47,160 nucleotides of DNA from Paracoccaceae bacterium (GTDB lineage Bacteria; Pseudomonadota; Alphaproteobacteria; Rhodobacterales; Rhodobacteraceae): NCBI GenBank assembly GCA_020425125.1, contig JAGQRV010000016.1, positions 10,955-58,114 of the forward strand. Direction: 5' to 3'. This document shows positions 34,898-42,906 of the stretch, piece after piece. Under the pieces are notes generated by a model. The model ran no database searches, was not told the origin of the DNA, and was given only the letters and a program-made list of their open reading frames with translations. The position numbers and the translations under genes were made by a program. How positions within the stretch are numbered: position 1 is the first letter of the stretch; every line of letters begins with the position of its first letter.

Positions 34898-35597
34898 AGG
34901 CAGAGCGAAGCGCGGTGCATCGGATGTAGTAGACGAGACCGTTCACGAACAGCGCGATCGCCATCAGGATCGTGCCGAGCGCAAGCGCAAGCGCCAGATC
35001 CCCCTTCGAGGTCTCAAGCGCGATCGCCGTCGTCATCACACGCGTCAGATGGTCGATGTTGCCGCCGACGATGATGACCGCGCCAACCTCGGCCACGGCG
35101 CGACCGAACCCGGCTAGACCGGCCGTCAGCACCGAGAACCGGCCGTCCCAGATCAGCGCCGCGACGACATTGCGATGCGGAAGGCAGAGCGAGCGGAAAT
35201 ACTCGTCATATTCCACGTGCAGGTCTTCGAGGATCTGCCGCGACAGCGCCGCAACGATCGGCGTGACAAGAATCGTCTGCGCAATGATCATCGCGGTCGG
35301 CGTGTAAAGCAGCCCGAGAAAGCCAAGCGGGCCGGACCGGGAAAGAGCCAGATACACGATCAGACCGATGACGACCGGCGGCAGCCCCATCAGTGCATTG
35401 ACCACCGCGATCACCGCACCGCGCCCCGCAAACCGCGTGGTGGCGAGGACAGCCCCCAATGTGACTCCGATGATGCAAGAAAGGGCAGTCGCAGTGAGGC
35501 TGACCAGCAGGGAGAGCGAAACGATCTCGGCAAGATTCCGGTCTGCCGATACAATCAGCGACAGCGCCAGCTGGATCGCACCCCCCAAATCCTGCAT
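34890..35597 (-). CDS. tupB: Tungstate ABC transporter permease
   Basis: A 235-residue integral membrane permease with about five transmembrane helices and the ATPase-coupling segment LSLPHRN-type EAA loop (FRSLCLPHRNVVAALIWDGRFSVLTAGLAGFGRAVAEVGAVIIVGG). The GGNIDHLTRVMTTAIALETSKGD end is characteristic of TupB. The ATG at 35597 has GGAGGAAAGC upstream, the best ribosome site of the operon. First gene of tupB-tupC-tupA-regulator; a dyad-containing region lies just upstream. Confidence 0.92.
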   Translation of the reverse strand: MQDLGGAIQLALSLIVSADRNLAEIVSLSLLVSLTATALSCIIGVTLGAVLATTRFAGRGAVIAVVNALMGLPPVVIGLIVYLALSRSGPLGFLGLLYTPTAMIIAQTILVTPIVAALSRQILEDLHVEYDEYFRSLCLPHRNVVAALIWDGRFSVLTAGLAGFGRAVAEVGAVIIVGGNIDHLTRVMTTAIALETSKGDLALALALGTILMAIALFVNGLVYYIRCTALRSAYA

Positions 35598-35942
35598 GCT
35601 TTCCTCCGACGACCATTACTGTCGCATTTTATGCAAGACTATCACAGTCAATGCAGTGGTCCACCGAAGACTTGCCGGGAAATGACTGACATGTCGGGAC
35701 CGGCAAAGGACGCACGGGCGATCGGATGTCCGGGTCAGGGAATGGGAATTCGAGCATGGCCGTGGCGTCTGCGTACGGGCACACGGCCACGGGTTGCGAT
35801 CGCAGCTTCAGGGACCGGTCGTGGGGTAACTCGCAGGCATGCCGGTCGCAGGTTCACAGTCGTCACGGCACAGCATCGTTGCGAGCGGTCCGCCCCCCCC
35901 CCGGAAGAGGCGCCTCACTGTACCCGAATCGTGACGACCATT
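35598..35942. other. 345-bp intergenic region with tup operator candidates and a C10 tract
   Basis: Nothing clearly coding is seen. Near the tupB end lie two short dyads, GCAT-TTT-ATGC (35624-35634) and GACT-ATCAC-AGTC (35637-35649), plus TTGACT on the minus strand at 35647-35652, together plausible as the tup promoter and operator. A run of ten C (35893-35902) lies 40 bp from the kinase stop; such a tract is prone to slippage and sequencing error. The middle is ordinary GC-rich sequence without a recognised gene. Confidence 0.45.
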
Positions 35943-37805
35943 TCAGCTTCGGCCGAGCGTGATGACCTGCGCAGCAGCCTCCGGCGATTGCTTCGCGAGC
36001 TTCTCGGGAAGCCAGTTCCGCAGCGTCTGCTGGAGTTTGGCGAGAGTGACCGGCTTGCTGACAAAATCATTCATTCCGGCGTCGAGACAGGCATCGCGGT
36101 CGGTGTCGAAGGCATTCGCTGTCAGACCGACGATCGTGGTCGTATTTCCCTTTTCCCGGATCGTTGCAGTGGCACCGAGGCCGTCGAGTTCCGGCATGCG
36201 CATGTCCATGAAGATCAGATCGTAGGGCTGAGACATGGCCATCTCGACGCCCTCTTTCCCGTCAATCGCGCAATCCGGCACCACACCCATCTGCTTGAGC
36301 AGGGCGCAGGCGATCTCGCGGTTCGTTCGATTGTCTTCCACCACCAGGATCCGGGTATCCGCATCCATGCGCAGAACGGTCCGCTTCTTCGGCGTTTCCG
36401 GCGCCGCCGGGGTATCCAGCTTCGCGTCGCAGTTCCACAGCTCGAACCAAAAGCAGCTTCCGGCTCCCAACTCGGACTGGACTCCGATCTGCCCGCCGAG
36501 CGTTTCGACCAGACGCTTGCAGATCGCCAGTCCCAGCCCGGTGCCTCCGGCGCGCCGCGTCATCGAGGTGTCCACCTGAGTGAACTCCGTGAAGAGCTTG
36601 GGAATGTCGTCTTCGGCAATGCCGATGCCTGTGTCACGGATTTCGAACCGCAATCTGCCGCCGGTCAGCAAGCGGACGGTCAGCCGAACCGAACCGCGTT
36701 CGGTAAACTTCAGCGAATTGCCAACAAGGTTCACCAATATCTGCCGCAAGCGTGCCGGGTCGCTATCGAGTGACAGGGTCTGGGCGTCGAATTGCAGATC
36801 GATTCCCTTGCTGCGGGCCGTCGATGCCATCAGTTTCTGGATCGGCTGCAGGACGCCCGACAGCCGGAAACGGCATCGGGAGATGTCGACCGTGCCGGCC
36901 TCAAGCCGTGAAATTTCAAGCACATCGTTGATCACGTCGAGCAGGAGATCACCGGATTGCCGGATGATCTCCACTTCCCGTGATTGTTCGGAGTTCAGGT
37001 CGGTCAACGCGAGTGCTTCGGTCATGCCAATGATCCCGTTGAGGGGCGTCCTGATCTCGTGGCTCATCGTCGCAAGAAACTGAGACTTGGCACGGTTTGC
37101 CGCATTCGCCGTGATCGCAGCGCGCTCGTTCTCCTCGTTGAGGCGGCGCAGTTCATGCTGCGCCCGGAAACTCTGCCGGATCTGCGACATCAGCAACATC
37201 ACCATCGTTCCGAGCGTCAGCGTGAGGATGGTGACCGACCAGGCAATCGATCTCTGGGTGCGACTGACCAGTGCACGCGCGCCGACAAGCGAGTCGCTTT
37301 CCGCGCGATCGGTCAACAGGCTGAGATCACCGGTCATGGTGCGTATCTCGCGCGCCTTGTCCAGGAGGAATGGAATGCGGGAAATCAGCAGGTCAGAGTC
37401 CGACGCGGCCTCATCAATAGTCGGCGCAAGCGCCACGATCGCGTCGCTGACCTTCAATCCGGCGTCGCGGACTTCCAGATTGCCGCCGATCCGCCGTGAG
37501 AAATCGTCAGAGGTGAGTTCCGATGTCCTGCTGTAGAAGACATCGTATCGCAAGAGCAGGTTGTCGATATCCTCTTGGGCGTGCGATTCCTGCGCCTTGA
37601 GCAGCGCCTCGATAAAGCGCCCGGCTTCCCGGTCGGCCGAAAAGCTGGCCCACGAGGAATCCTCGCGAACGCCCGCGGCAACTTCCTTTTCCCGCTTCTC
37701 CAGGTTGTTGAACATCAGCATGATTGCGATGAGGATCCCGAAGCTCACCGCAGCCAGAGTAGTTATCCCGATGGAGGCACCACGAAAGGGGAGCTTCCGC
37801 AGCAT
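35943..37805 (-). CDS. Membrane-bound hybrid sensor histidine kinase with receiver domain
   Basis: A 620-residue kinase: a transmembrane helix near the N-terminus (TTLAAVSFGILIAIMLMF), a periplasmic helical sensor of about 150 residues, a second helix (VTILTLTLGTMVMLLM), HisKA with FLATMSHEIRTPLNGIIG (His249), HATPase with NLVGNSLKFTERG, DTGIGIAEDDIPKLF and GGTGLGLAI, and a C-terminal receiver with VVEDNRTNREIA and DLIFMDMRMPELDG. The ATG at 37805 lies 16 bp after the stop of the periplasmic-protein gene; a TTG at 37835 would overlap it. The two likely form a sensor pair. No cognate output gene is adjacent. Confidence 0.85.
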   Translation of the reverse strand: MLRKLPFRGASIGITTLAAVSFGILIAIMLMFNNLEKREKEVAAGVREDSSWASFSADREAGRFIEALLKAQESHAQEDIDNLLLRYDVFYSRTSELTSDDFSRRIGGNLEVRDAGLKVSDAIVALAPTIDEAASDSDLLISRIPFLLDKAREIRTMTGDLSLLTDRAESDSLVGARALVSRTQRSIAWSVTILTLTLGTMVMLLMSQIRQSFRAQHELRRLNEENERAAITANAANRAKSQFLATMSHEIRTPLNGIIGMTEALALTDLNSEQSREVEIIRQSGDLLLDVINDVLEISRLEAGTVDISRCRFRLSGVLQPIQKLMASTARSKGIDLQFDAQTLSLDSDPARLRQILVNLVGNSLKFTERGSVRLTVRLLTGGRLRFEIRDTGIGIAEDDIPKLFTEFTQVDTSMTRRAGGTGLGLAICKRLVETLGGQIGVQSELGAGSCFWFELWNCDAKLDTPAAPETPKKRTVLRMDADTRILVVEDNRTNREIACALLKQMGVVPDCAIDGKEGVEMAMSQPYDLIFMDMRMPELDGLGATATIREKGNTTTIVGLTANAFDTDRDACLDAGMNDFVSKPVTLAKLQQTLRNWLPEKLAKQSPEAAAQVITLGRS

Positions 37806-37821
37806 GGATCCATCCCGGGAG

Positions 37822-38328
37822 TTACTCGATGCCAATTCTCGCGACCTGCCAAACCGACTTGTTGAAGGTCACTTCGTTGTAAAGTTCGGGCGCTTCCGAG
37901 AACGGATAGACCACGAAGAGCGGTCCCTTGTCCCGAACCGAGATTCGCTTGCCGTCGATCCGCGTCGCCAGAATGACCGGATAGTCCTTGACATCGGAAA
38001 TCGGAATCTCGGCCGTGTAGTCGTTCAGCGCCGAGACCTTGATGATATCCCCGGATCCCGCGACTGCCGCCATCACGTCGGAAAGCAGCGGGCCGGTGAA
38101 GGTGGTTTCACCCTCGAACCACGGCGTCTTTGTTGTCGTGGTGTGCTGGGGCAATGCCTCCAGCATGTCGAGATCGAAGTCGGCCATCTTCCCGGCATTC
38201 ACCTCGGCGATGCTCCCCGATACTTCGAGAACGACGGGGCCGGTCGGCTTCGCAAGATCCGCGATGCCGGATGCCGGCGAGAGGACCAATGCGAGGCAGA
38301 GACCCGCGATGCGAAGATTCACAACCAT
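37822..38328 (-). CDS. Periplasmic molybdopterin-oxidoreductase-fold protein lacking cysteine
   Basis: A 168-residue secreted protein: signal peptide (RIAGLCLALVLSPASGIAD), then a fold like the oxidoreductase molybdopterin-binding domain (VVLEVSGSIAEVN, ... EGETTFTGPLLSDVM, TAEIPISDVKDYPVILATRIDGKRI, GPLFVVYPF). The only Cys is in the signal peptide, so the usual Cys that binds molybdenum is absent from the mature protein; a binding rather than catalytic role is likely. It lies directly upstream of the hybrid kinase on the same strand. The ATG at 38328 was chosen over one at 38400 because it starts the signal. Confidence 0.75.
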   Translation of the reverse strand: MVVNLRIAGLCLALVLSPASGIADLAKPTGPVVLEVSGSIAEVNAGKMADFDLDMLEALPQHTTTTKTPWFEGETTFTGPLLSDVMAAVAGSGDIIKVSALNDYTAEIPISDVKDYPVILATRIDGKRISVRDKGPLFVVYPFSEAPELYNEVTFNKSVWQVARIGIE

Positions 38329-38582
38329 TGTCGCAAGCTCCCATAACTGGACACACCTCACCCCATCGCCACCGTTGACGTGGCAGGCTTGACAAACCAT
38401 TAACGCGTGCTCTGCTCGTCAAAATTTTTCGCTCTCATACTTTTAAAATTCAAGGAACTTTTCGAACGATCTGGCCGTAGGTCGAAATCGTCATTGAAGC
38501 AATGATAACCCGCGCCAGATAATCCCGGCTTTGTGTCGGAGATTGTCTCTCCGCGCCCATCGTCCGGCTGGAGCCTATCGTC

Positions 38583-39764
38583 ATGCCGCTCGAGCGTGAT
38601 CTCTTCGTCGGTTCCGCAGTGGTTACTCTCGCCTATCTGGGAGAGAGTCTGTTCGGTCCGATTGCAGGAAGCATTGCCCTTTCGTTCGACCGTCCGGAAA
38701 CGGCCGGGTACGCATTCATTTCCGCGGCTTTTTATGGATCGGCGGTTTCCGGATTTGTGATACTGCTCTTCCTGCGCGACTTGAATTTGGCGCGGTTTTC
38801 CGCCTCGGCGCTCATTCTCGGCTCGGTGGTCAATCTTTTCGCCGTCACGGCAGGGAGTTGGGTCGAGGCTCTGGCGCTGCGGTTTTCAGCGGGCATCTGT
38901 TTCGGAACCGCCGTCGCCGGCGTCGTGATCATGCTCGCCCAATCGGCGTGCGGTCTCCTCCTGGCCCGCCAGTTTTCCATCATGTTTTCGGTAGTCTTCC
39001 TGACCATGACCCCGGTGATGATCGTGGTGCCCAATCTTGCGCCACAGTTTGGCCCCGTAAGCCTCTCCGGGATCCACCTTCTCCTGTCGGTAGCCGCCGC
39101 TATCATGATCCGGAGTGGCCATACTTCAAAGACCAACTTGCAACCCATGACGGTCTCACACCGGATCCGCGAGACGCTGCCCATGGTCTTCTGGTCTGGT
39201 CGGAAATCGGTCGCGTTCAGCCTGCATGCCATAAATCTCTTCTCGGCATTGTTGCTGGTCATCGGCATGCAGCCGGCACTGGCAGCGCGCGGTGTTGCCG
39301 AGGTCGAGATCGGTGTCGTTCTTGCGCTTCTGAACGCCGCGACCTTTGCGGGAGGCTTCATTCACAACTGGATTTCAAAGGCCTACTCACTGACCCATGC
39401 CCGCTGGGCCCTGATCCTCAGCGAAACCGCCGCACTGCTTCTCGCCGCGATCCTGCTGAGCCTGGACTTCGCGTTCGTTCCAGTCGCCATCGGGATCGTC
39501 CTCGCGACAAAGGGCATCTGTGGTGGTCCTCCCACGTTCGAGGCGATGCTGTACGATCTCGGCCCGACGGATCCGGCTGCCTCCGGCCTGCAACGAAGCC
39601 TCGGCATGATGGCGGCAATCGCGTCAGCAACGGCCGCCCTGGCCCTCGCCGAATGGCTTGAACTCGACATCCTCGCGACCATCATCGGCACGCTGGCCCT
39701 TGCCTATGCTCTGCAACTGGCGGCTTTCGCATGGTTGTCACGGGCGCTGCCGCTGACTTCCTGA
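38583..39764 (+). CDS. MFS-like membrane transporter
   Basis: A 393-residue polytopic protein with about 11-12 hydrophobic helices of the major-facilitator pattern. A short central loop (HTSKTNLQPMTVSHRIRETLP, near residue 185) separates two halves, and basic residues sit at loop positions (LRDLNLARFSASAL, ISKAYSLTHARW). The substrate is not readable. It is divergent from the periplasmic-protein/kinase pair, with a 254-bp gap that holds a small hairpin GGAGA-TTGTC-TCTCC (38538-38552). GGAG precedes the ATG by about 10 bases. Confidence 0.75.
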   Translation: MPLERDLFVGSAVVTLAYLGESLFGPIAGSIALSFDRPETAGYAFISAAFYGSAVSGFVILLFLRDLNLARFSASALILGSVVNLFAVTAGSWVEALALRFSAGICFGTAVAGVVIMLAQSACGLLLARQFSIMFSVVFLTMTPVMIVVPNLAPQFGPVSLSGIHLLLSVAAAIMIRSGHTSKTNLQPMTVSHRIRETLPMVFWSGRKSVAFSLHAINLFSALLLVIGMQPALAARGVAEVEIGVVLALLNAATFAGGFIHNWISKAYSLTHARWALILSETAALLLAAILLSLDFAFVPVAIGIVLATKGICGGPPTFEAMLYDLGPTDPAASGLQRSLGMMAAIASATAALALAEWLELDILATIIGTLALAYALQLAAFAWLSRALPLTS

Positions 39765-40044
39765 CAGCCGCCTCGGCCCGACACTGCACTGGAGATCGTA
39801 CCGTATTGCGTAGGTGCCGCCGCCGCCAGCAGCGCGACGGAGTTCGAACCGTGGATGCAGGGCGATTTTGCCCGGATCCGCTCCACTCATATCGCACCTA
39901 ATTCCATCGTATTTTACGGAAATACCGCCGCGCCTTTACCTCTTGAAAACCATGATCGCCGACTGACGTTTTCGGATCGACCGGCAATTACTATCTTGTC
40001 GGAAGAGGGAGCGAAGGCAGCTCGGACAAAAAAAGGTTGCGCCA

Positions 40045-41148
40045 ATGTACTTGGAGCCCAAGAAGAACTACTATCGCACGGCGGGCCGCGATGTTGCGCG
40101 CGCACTCGATATCCTGCGCAATTGGCTTGAGCGCGCCAATCCCGAAGAAGCAGAATCTCGGAAAACTGCGATCGAGGCTCTGTTGCCTGAAACAATACGG
40201 CTCTCTTATCCTGACCTATCGCGGGAATATCCCTCTGATCTGACTGTCGACGATGCGTTCCGGGACGCGCTTCCAGACATCCAGAACGGTCCGGCGTCGC
40301 TGATCCGCGGGGCCGCGACGGCGATTCAACACGTCGGGATCTCAAATTTCCGTATGCCGCTGGCCTACCGGACTCGCGACGGGGCGAACCTGACCCTGGA
40401 GACGTCGGTCACCGGCACGGTCAGCCTTCTCGCCGAGCGGAAGGGCATCAACATGAGCCGCATCCTGCGCACGTTCTATGCGCATGCGGACCAGTGCTTC
40501 GGCTTCGACGTGGTCGATCGCGTCCTGGATGACTACAAGACCAATCTCGACAGCCTGGATGCCCGCCTGCTTTTGCGGATGTCCTTTCCTGCCAAGGTGC
40601 CGAGCCTGCGGTCGGGACTGACCGGGTGGCAATACTACGATGTCGCGTTCGAGGTGACCGATACCCGGGACAGCCGCAACAAGGTCATCCATCTCGACTA
40701 CGTCTATTCGTCGACCTGTCCCTGCTCGCTGGAGCTCAGCGAACACGCGCGCAGGACGCGCGGCCAGCTCGCGACCCCGCATTCGCAGCGCTCGGTGGCC
40801 CGCATCTCGGTCGAAATCGTGGACGGAGGCGCCCCGCTTTGGATCGAGGATTTGATCGAGCTCTGCCGAAAGGCCGTGCCGACCGAAACCCAGGTCATGG
40901 TCAAGCGTGAAGACGAACAGGCATTTGCCGAGTTGAACGCAGCCAATCCGATCTTCGTCGAAGACGCCGCGCGCCTCTTCTGCGAACAGCTCAGGGCGGA
41001 TCCGCGCATCGGCGATTTCCGTGTGGTTGCGAGCCATCAGGAAAGCCTGCACAGCCACGATGCGGTATCCGTCCTCTGCGATGGGAAGCTTTTTGCGGCG
41101 TCGAGCATGGACCCGAGGCTGTTCGCAACTCTGGCACACGGGAACTGA
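40045..41148 (+). CDS. folE2: GTP cyclohydrolase IB (FolE2) with N-terminal extension
   Basis: A 367-residue enzyme that converts GTP to dihydroneopterin triphosphate for folate or related pathways. The core begins at PDIQNGPASLIRGAATAIQHVGISNFRMPL (about residue 77), with GINMSRI, FPAKVPSLRSGLTGWQYYDV, the active-site STCPCS (Cys225, Cys227) and TPHSQRSVARISV. The first ~75 residues are extra compared with many FolE2 proteins; they look helical and may be real. FolE2 can use metals other than zinc and is often induced in zinc limitation. No confident Zur box was seen upstream. Confidence 0.88.
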   Translation: MYLEPKKNYYRTAGRDVARALDILRNWLERANPEEAESRKTAIEALLPETIRLSYPDLSREYPSDLTVDDAFRDALPDIQNGPASLIRGAATAIQHVGISNFRMPLAYRTRDGANLTLETSVTGTVSLLAERKGINMSRILRTFYAHADQCFGFDVVDRVLDDYKTNLDSLDARLLLRMSFPAKVPSLRSGLTGWQYYDVAFEVTDTRDSRNKVIHLDYVYSSTCPCSLELSEHARRTRGQLATPHSQRSVARISVEIVDGGAPLWIEDLIELCRKAVPTETQVMVKREDEQAFAELNAANPIFVEDAARLFCEQLRADPRIGDFRVVASHQESLHSHDAVSVLCDGKLFAASSMDPRLFATLAHGN

Positions 41149-41149
41149 C

Positions 41150-41170
41150 AACAGTCGCTCAGCGGTTGTT
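41150..41170 (+). terminator. Hairpin after folE2
   Basis: AACAGTCGCT-C-AGCGGTTGTT forms a stem with two wobble pairs beginning 2 bp after the folE2 stop. There is no T-run, so it is only a weak terminator candidate. Confidence 0.35.
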
Positions 41171-41292
41171 CGGTGCGATCGATCGCGCATCCGCGCTGCC
41201 CGAACTCCATCCCGCGAAAAGCGTGAGCCACGCCTTGTCCACGTGTCCCGCGCGGCCATCAGAGCCGACTGCACCTTGGTCGGAAAATCTGG

Positions 41293-41321
41293 TTGCACGC
41301 CCCCGGCGCTTTGACTACATC
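41293..41321 (+). promoter_or_regulatory. Sigma-70-like promoter for tRNA-Ser
   Basis: TTGCAC (41293-41298), a 17-bp spacer and TACATC (41316-41321) lie 18 bp before the tRNA 5' end, suiting a start of transcription a few bases ahead of the tRNA. Confidence 0.55.
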
Positions 41322-41338
41322 GCCGCGAGACACTCTGC

Positions 41339-41428
41339 GGAGAGGTGCCGGAGTGGTCGAACGGGGCGGTCTCGAAAACCGTTGACCCTTTACGGGGTCC
41401 CAGGGTTCGAATCCCTGTCTCTCCGCCA
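41339..41428 (+). tRNA. tRNA-Ser(CGA), with encoded CCA
   Basis: A long-variable-arm tRNA: acceptor stem GGAGAGG pairs with the 3' stretch at 41418-41424, D arm and anticodon arm are regular, and the anticodon loop CTCGAAA gives anticodon CGA at 41373-41375 (reads UCG). The T arm has GGTTCGAATCC. CCA is encoded at the 3' end. Serine identity fits the long variable arm. tRNA-Ser genes are common integration sites, and the region just downstream is lower in GC. Confidence 0.96.
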
Positions 41429-41589
41429 TAATCCTTCAAGATTATAGCGCCATTTCATAGTGTTGCGGGCCGATTGGTCCGGGAGCTTGAAGTTCTGCCC
41501 ACGAGCGTCATACGTCCCGACCTCGGATTTTGGCGACAAACGACCCCGCTCAACCTCACGAAAACGTGAGTGGCGGGGCCGCGCTTCCG

Positions 41590-42168
41590 TCAGTCTCTTG
41601 GCTCTTGCTGTCGTGCTTCTTCGAAGTACTGCACTCCAGCGAACTCGCCCATCATCTGCCCGGAAACCCTCGCACAAAGGTAGCGGCATATCTGTCGAAG
41701 ACGGGTGACGCGTTGGCGGTCCGTGCTTACCGAAAAGTTGTCGTAGGCTTCGGAGTTGATCCGCAGAATTTCATCTAGCCGGGCGCGGTCCAGTTCGAAT
41801 GTATGCGCGATCTGGTTTCGAAGCCTGTTCAAGCCTCCCACCGTGGGGAGCATGTGCGGGTCGTTTACCCCGAAGCCCAAGAGGTAAGCTGTCTCAAGCT
41901 TCTGTGCGAAACCTGCCTTAACATCCTTCACGGCAACATGGATAATTGGGTAGGCGCGGATGTACTGCAACAGGATGTGCTCAATAGTTAAGTGCGCCTT
42001 CAGTAGCGCGCGTTCGATGTTCTGAGTGCGCGGAAACTTCTTCGCTAGCTGCTCAAGGTCTTCGGCAATCACTTCTATCTCTGCGTCCCGTTCCTCTGAC
42101 GACGCGTAGTGGGCTACGGGATCAATCGAGATACTGACCTCTTTAAAGAAATCATGCGCAGTCTGCAT
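41590..42168 (-). CDS. HEPN-like hypothetical protein
   Basis: A 192-residue cytoplasmic protein, helical, less GC-biased than its neighbours. LNRLRNQIAHTFELD near residue 114-128 contains RNxxAH, the RX4-6H motif of HEPN-domain RNases and HEPN-like proteins found in defence and toxin modules. No antitoxin-type partner is clear beside it. It lies 160 bp downstream of the tRNA on the opposite strand, consistent with horizontally acquired DNA. AAGG precedes the ATG at 42168. The HEPN assignment is inference from one motif. Confidence 0.6.
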   Translation of the reverse strand: MQTAHDFFKEVSISIDPVAHYASSEERDAEIEVIAEDLEQLAKKFPRTQNIERALLKAHLTIEHILLQYIRAYPIIHVAVKDVKAGFAQKLETAYLLGFGVNDPHMLPTVGGLNRLRNQIAHTFELDRARLDEILRINSEAYDNFSVSTDRQRVTRLRQICRYLCARVSGQMMGEFAGVQYFEEARQQEPRD

Positions 42169-42272
42169 GTTTGGCCTTGGGGCGCTTGACTTGACGATAC
42201 TTCATTTCTGGACGCGATAGATTCCTCTGCCTTCCAATGCCTTATCCTACGCTGAGCATTAGAAAGAAAAAA

Positions 42273-42292
42273 GCCGCCCCCGAAGGGACGGC
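42273..42292 (-). terminator. Intrinsic terminator, minus strand
   Basis: Read on the minus strand, GCCGTCCC-TTCG-GGGGCGGC (8-bp stem with one T-G pair, TTCG tetraloop) is followed by TTTTTTC. This is a textbook Rho-independent terminator for the minus-strand ORF ending at 42323. A second weaker stem, CCCTT-N7-AAGGG, lies at 42298-42314. Confidence 0.8.
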
Positions 42293-42322
42293 AGCTGCCC
42301 TTGGCACTTAAGGGAACTTGTG

Positions 42323-42601
42323 TCAGGCGGCGACTGCGCAGGTGCTGCGGCAGATTTCACGAACGCCGGCGCGGTCGGTCGCGGTGACGGCGTAGCGCGG
42401 CACGGCCAGCACGGCGGTTTCGGCGAAGGCTACGGCCAGCCCTTCGGCGGCAAGGGTGGCGGAAATCGACTGCGACGGCGAGGCGAAGCCCACAGCGAGG
42501 CGCCGGGGCAAATCCCAACGGTGGTGCAACATGTGCGCCAGCCTGTCAGGGACGCTTGGCAGGCTGGCACAGGACCAATCCGCCCTGTTGTGGTCATTCA
42601 C
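42323..42601 (-). CDS. Hypothetical protein of uncertain start
   Basis: The frame has strongly GC-rich third positions through its C-terminal part (LAVGFASPSQSISATLAAEG, then a VPRYAVTATDRAGVREICR segment) and ends 30 bp before a perfect minus-strand terminator, which supports a real gene. The start is unclear: a GTG at 42601 or ATG at 42532 are possible, and the frame stays open to 42910, where a Lys/Pro-rich stretch (GRKDAPPAAKPEAAPKSQ) is seen. No family is recognised. Confidence 0.4.
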   Translation of the reverse strand: MNDHNRADWSCASLPSVPDRLAHMLHHRWDLPRRLAVGFASPSQSISATLAAEGLAVAFAETAVLAVPRYAVTATDRAGVREICRSTCAVAA

Positions 42602-42906
42602 ATGAGCAGATAGGGCCAGAGCGGCACAGAACAGCGGCAGGGACCGTTCCCCGAGCCCGGACAGGTTCGGATAGCTGGCGCCACTGTCTGGACCACCCCA
42701 TGGCGGCAGGCCAGTCGGGCATCGAAGCTGTCGCTGGCTCTTCGGGGCAGCCTCGGGTTTGGCGGCGGGTGGGGCGTCCTTGCGACCGCCCTTGCCGGCC
42801 CCGCGCAGCTGATGACTGTCGTGGCTCAGGCTGCCCCGCTTCGACCACACAGGGTTCGGTGGAAGGACGTTTGGCGCCCCCCTACCCCACGGACATCCGC
42901 GCCCGC
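42602..42906. other. 305-bp stretch, possible N-terminal part of the preceding minus-strand frame
   Basis: The minus-strand frame of the 42323 ORF remains open here but its codon bias weakens, and no ribosome site stands out. It may be an upstream extension of that gene, or spacer between the possible insertion and the HAD gene. No repeat of the tRNA-Ser 3' end was noticed. Confidence 0.3.

Noticed and set aside
39765-40044. Zur box upstream of folE2
   Set aside because: The region holds a CGTA-TTT-TACG dyad but nothing close to the known alphaproteobacterial Zur consensus.
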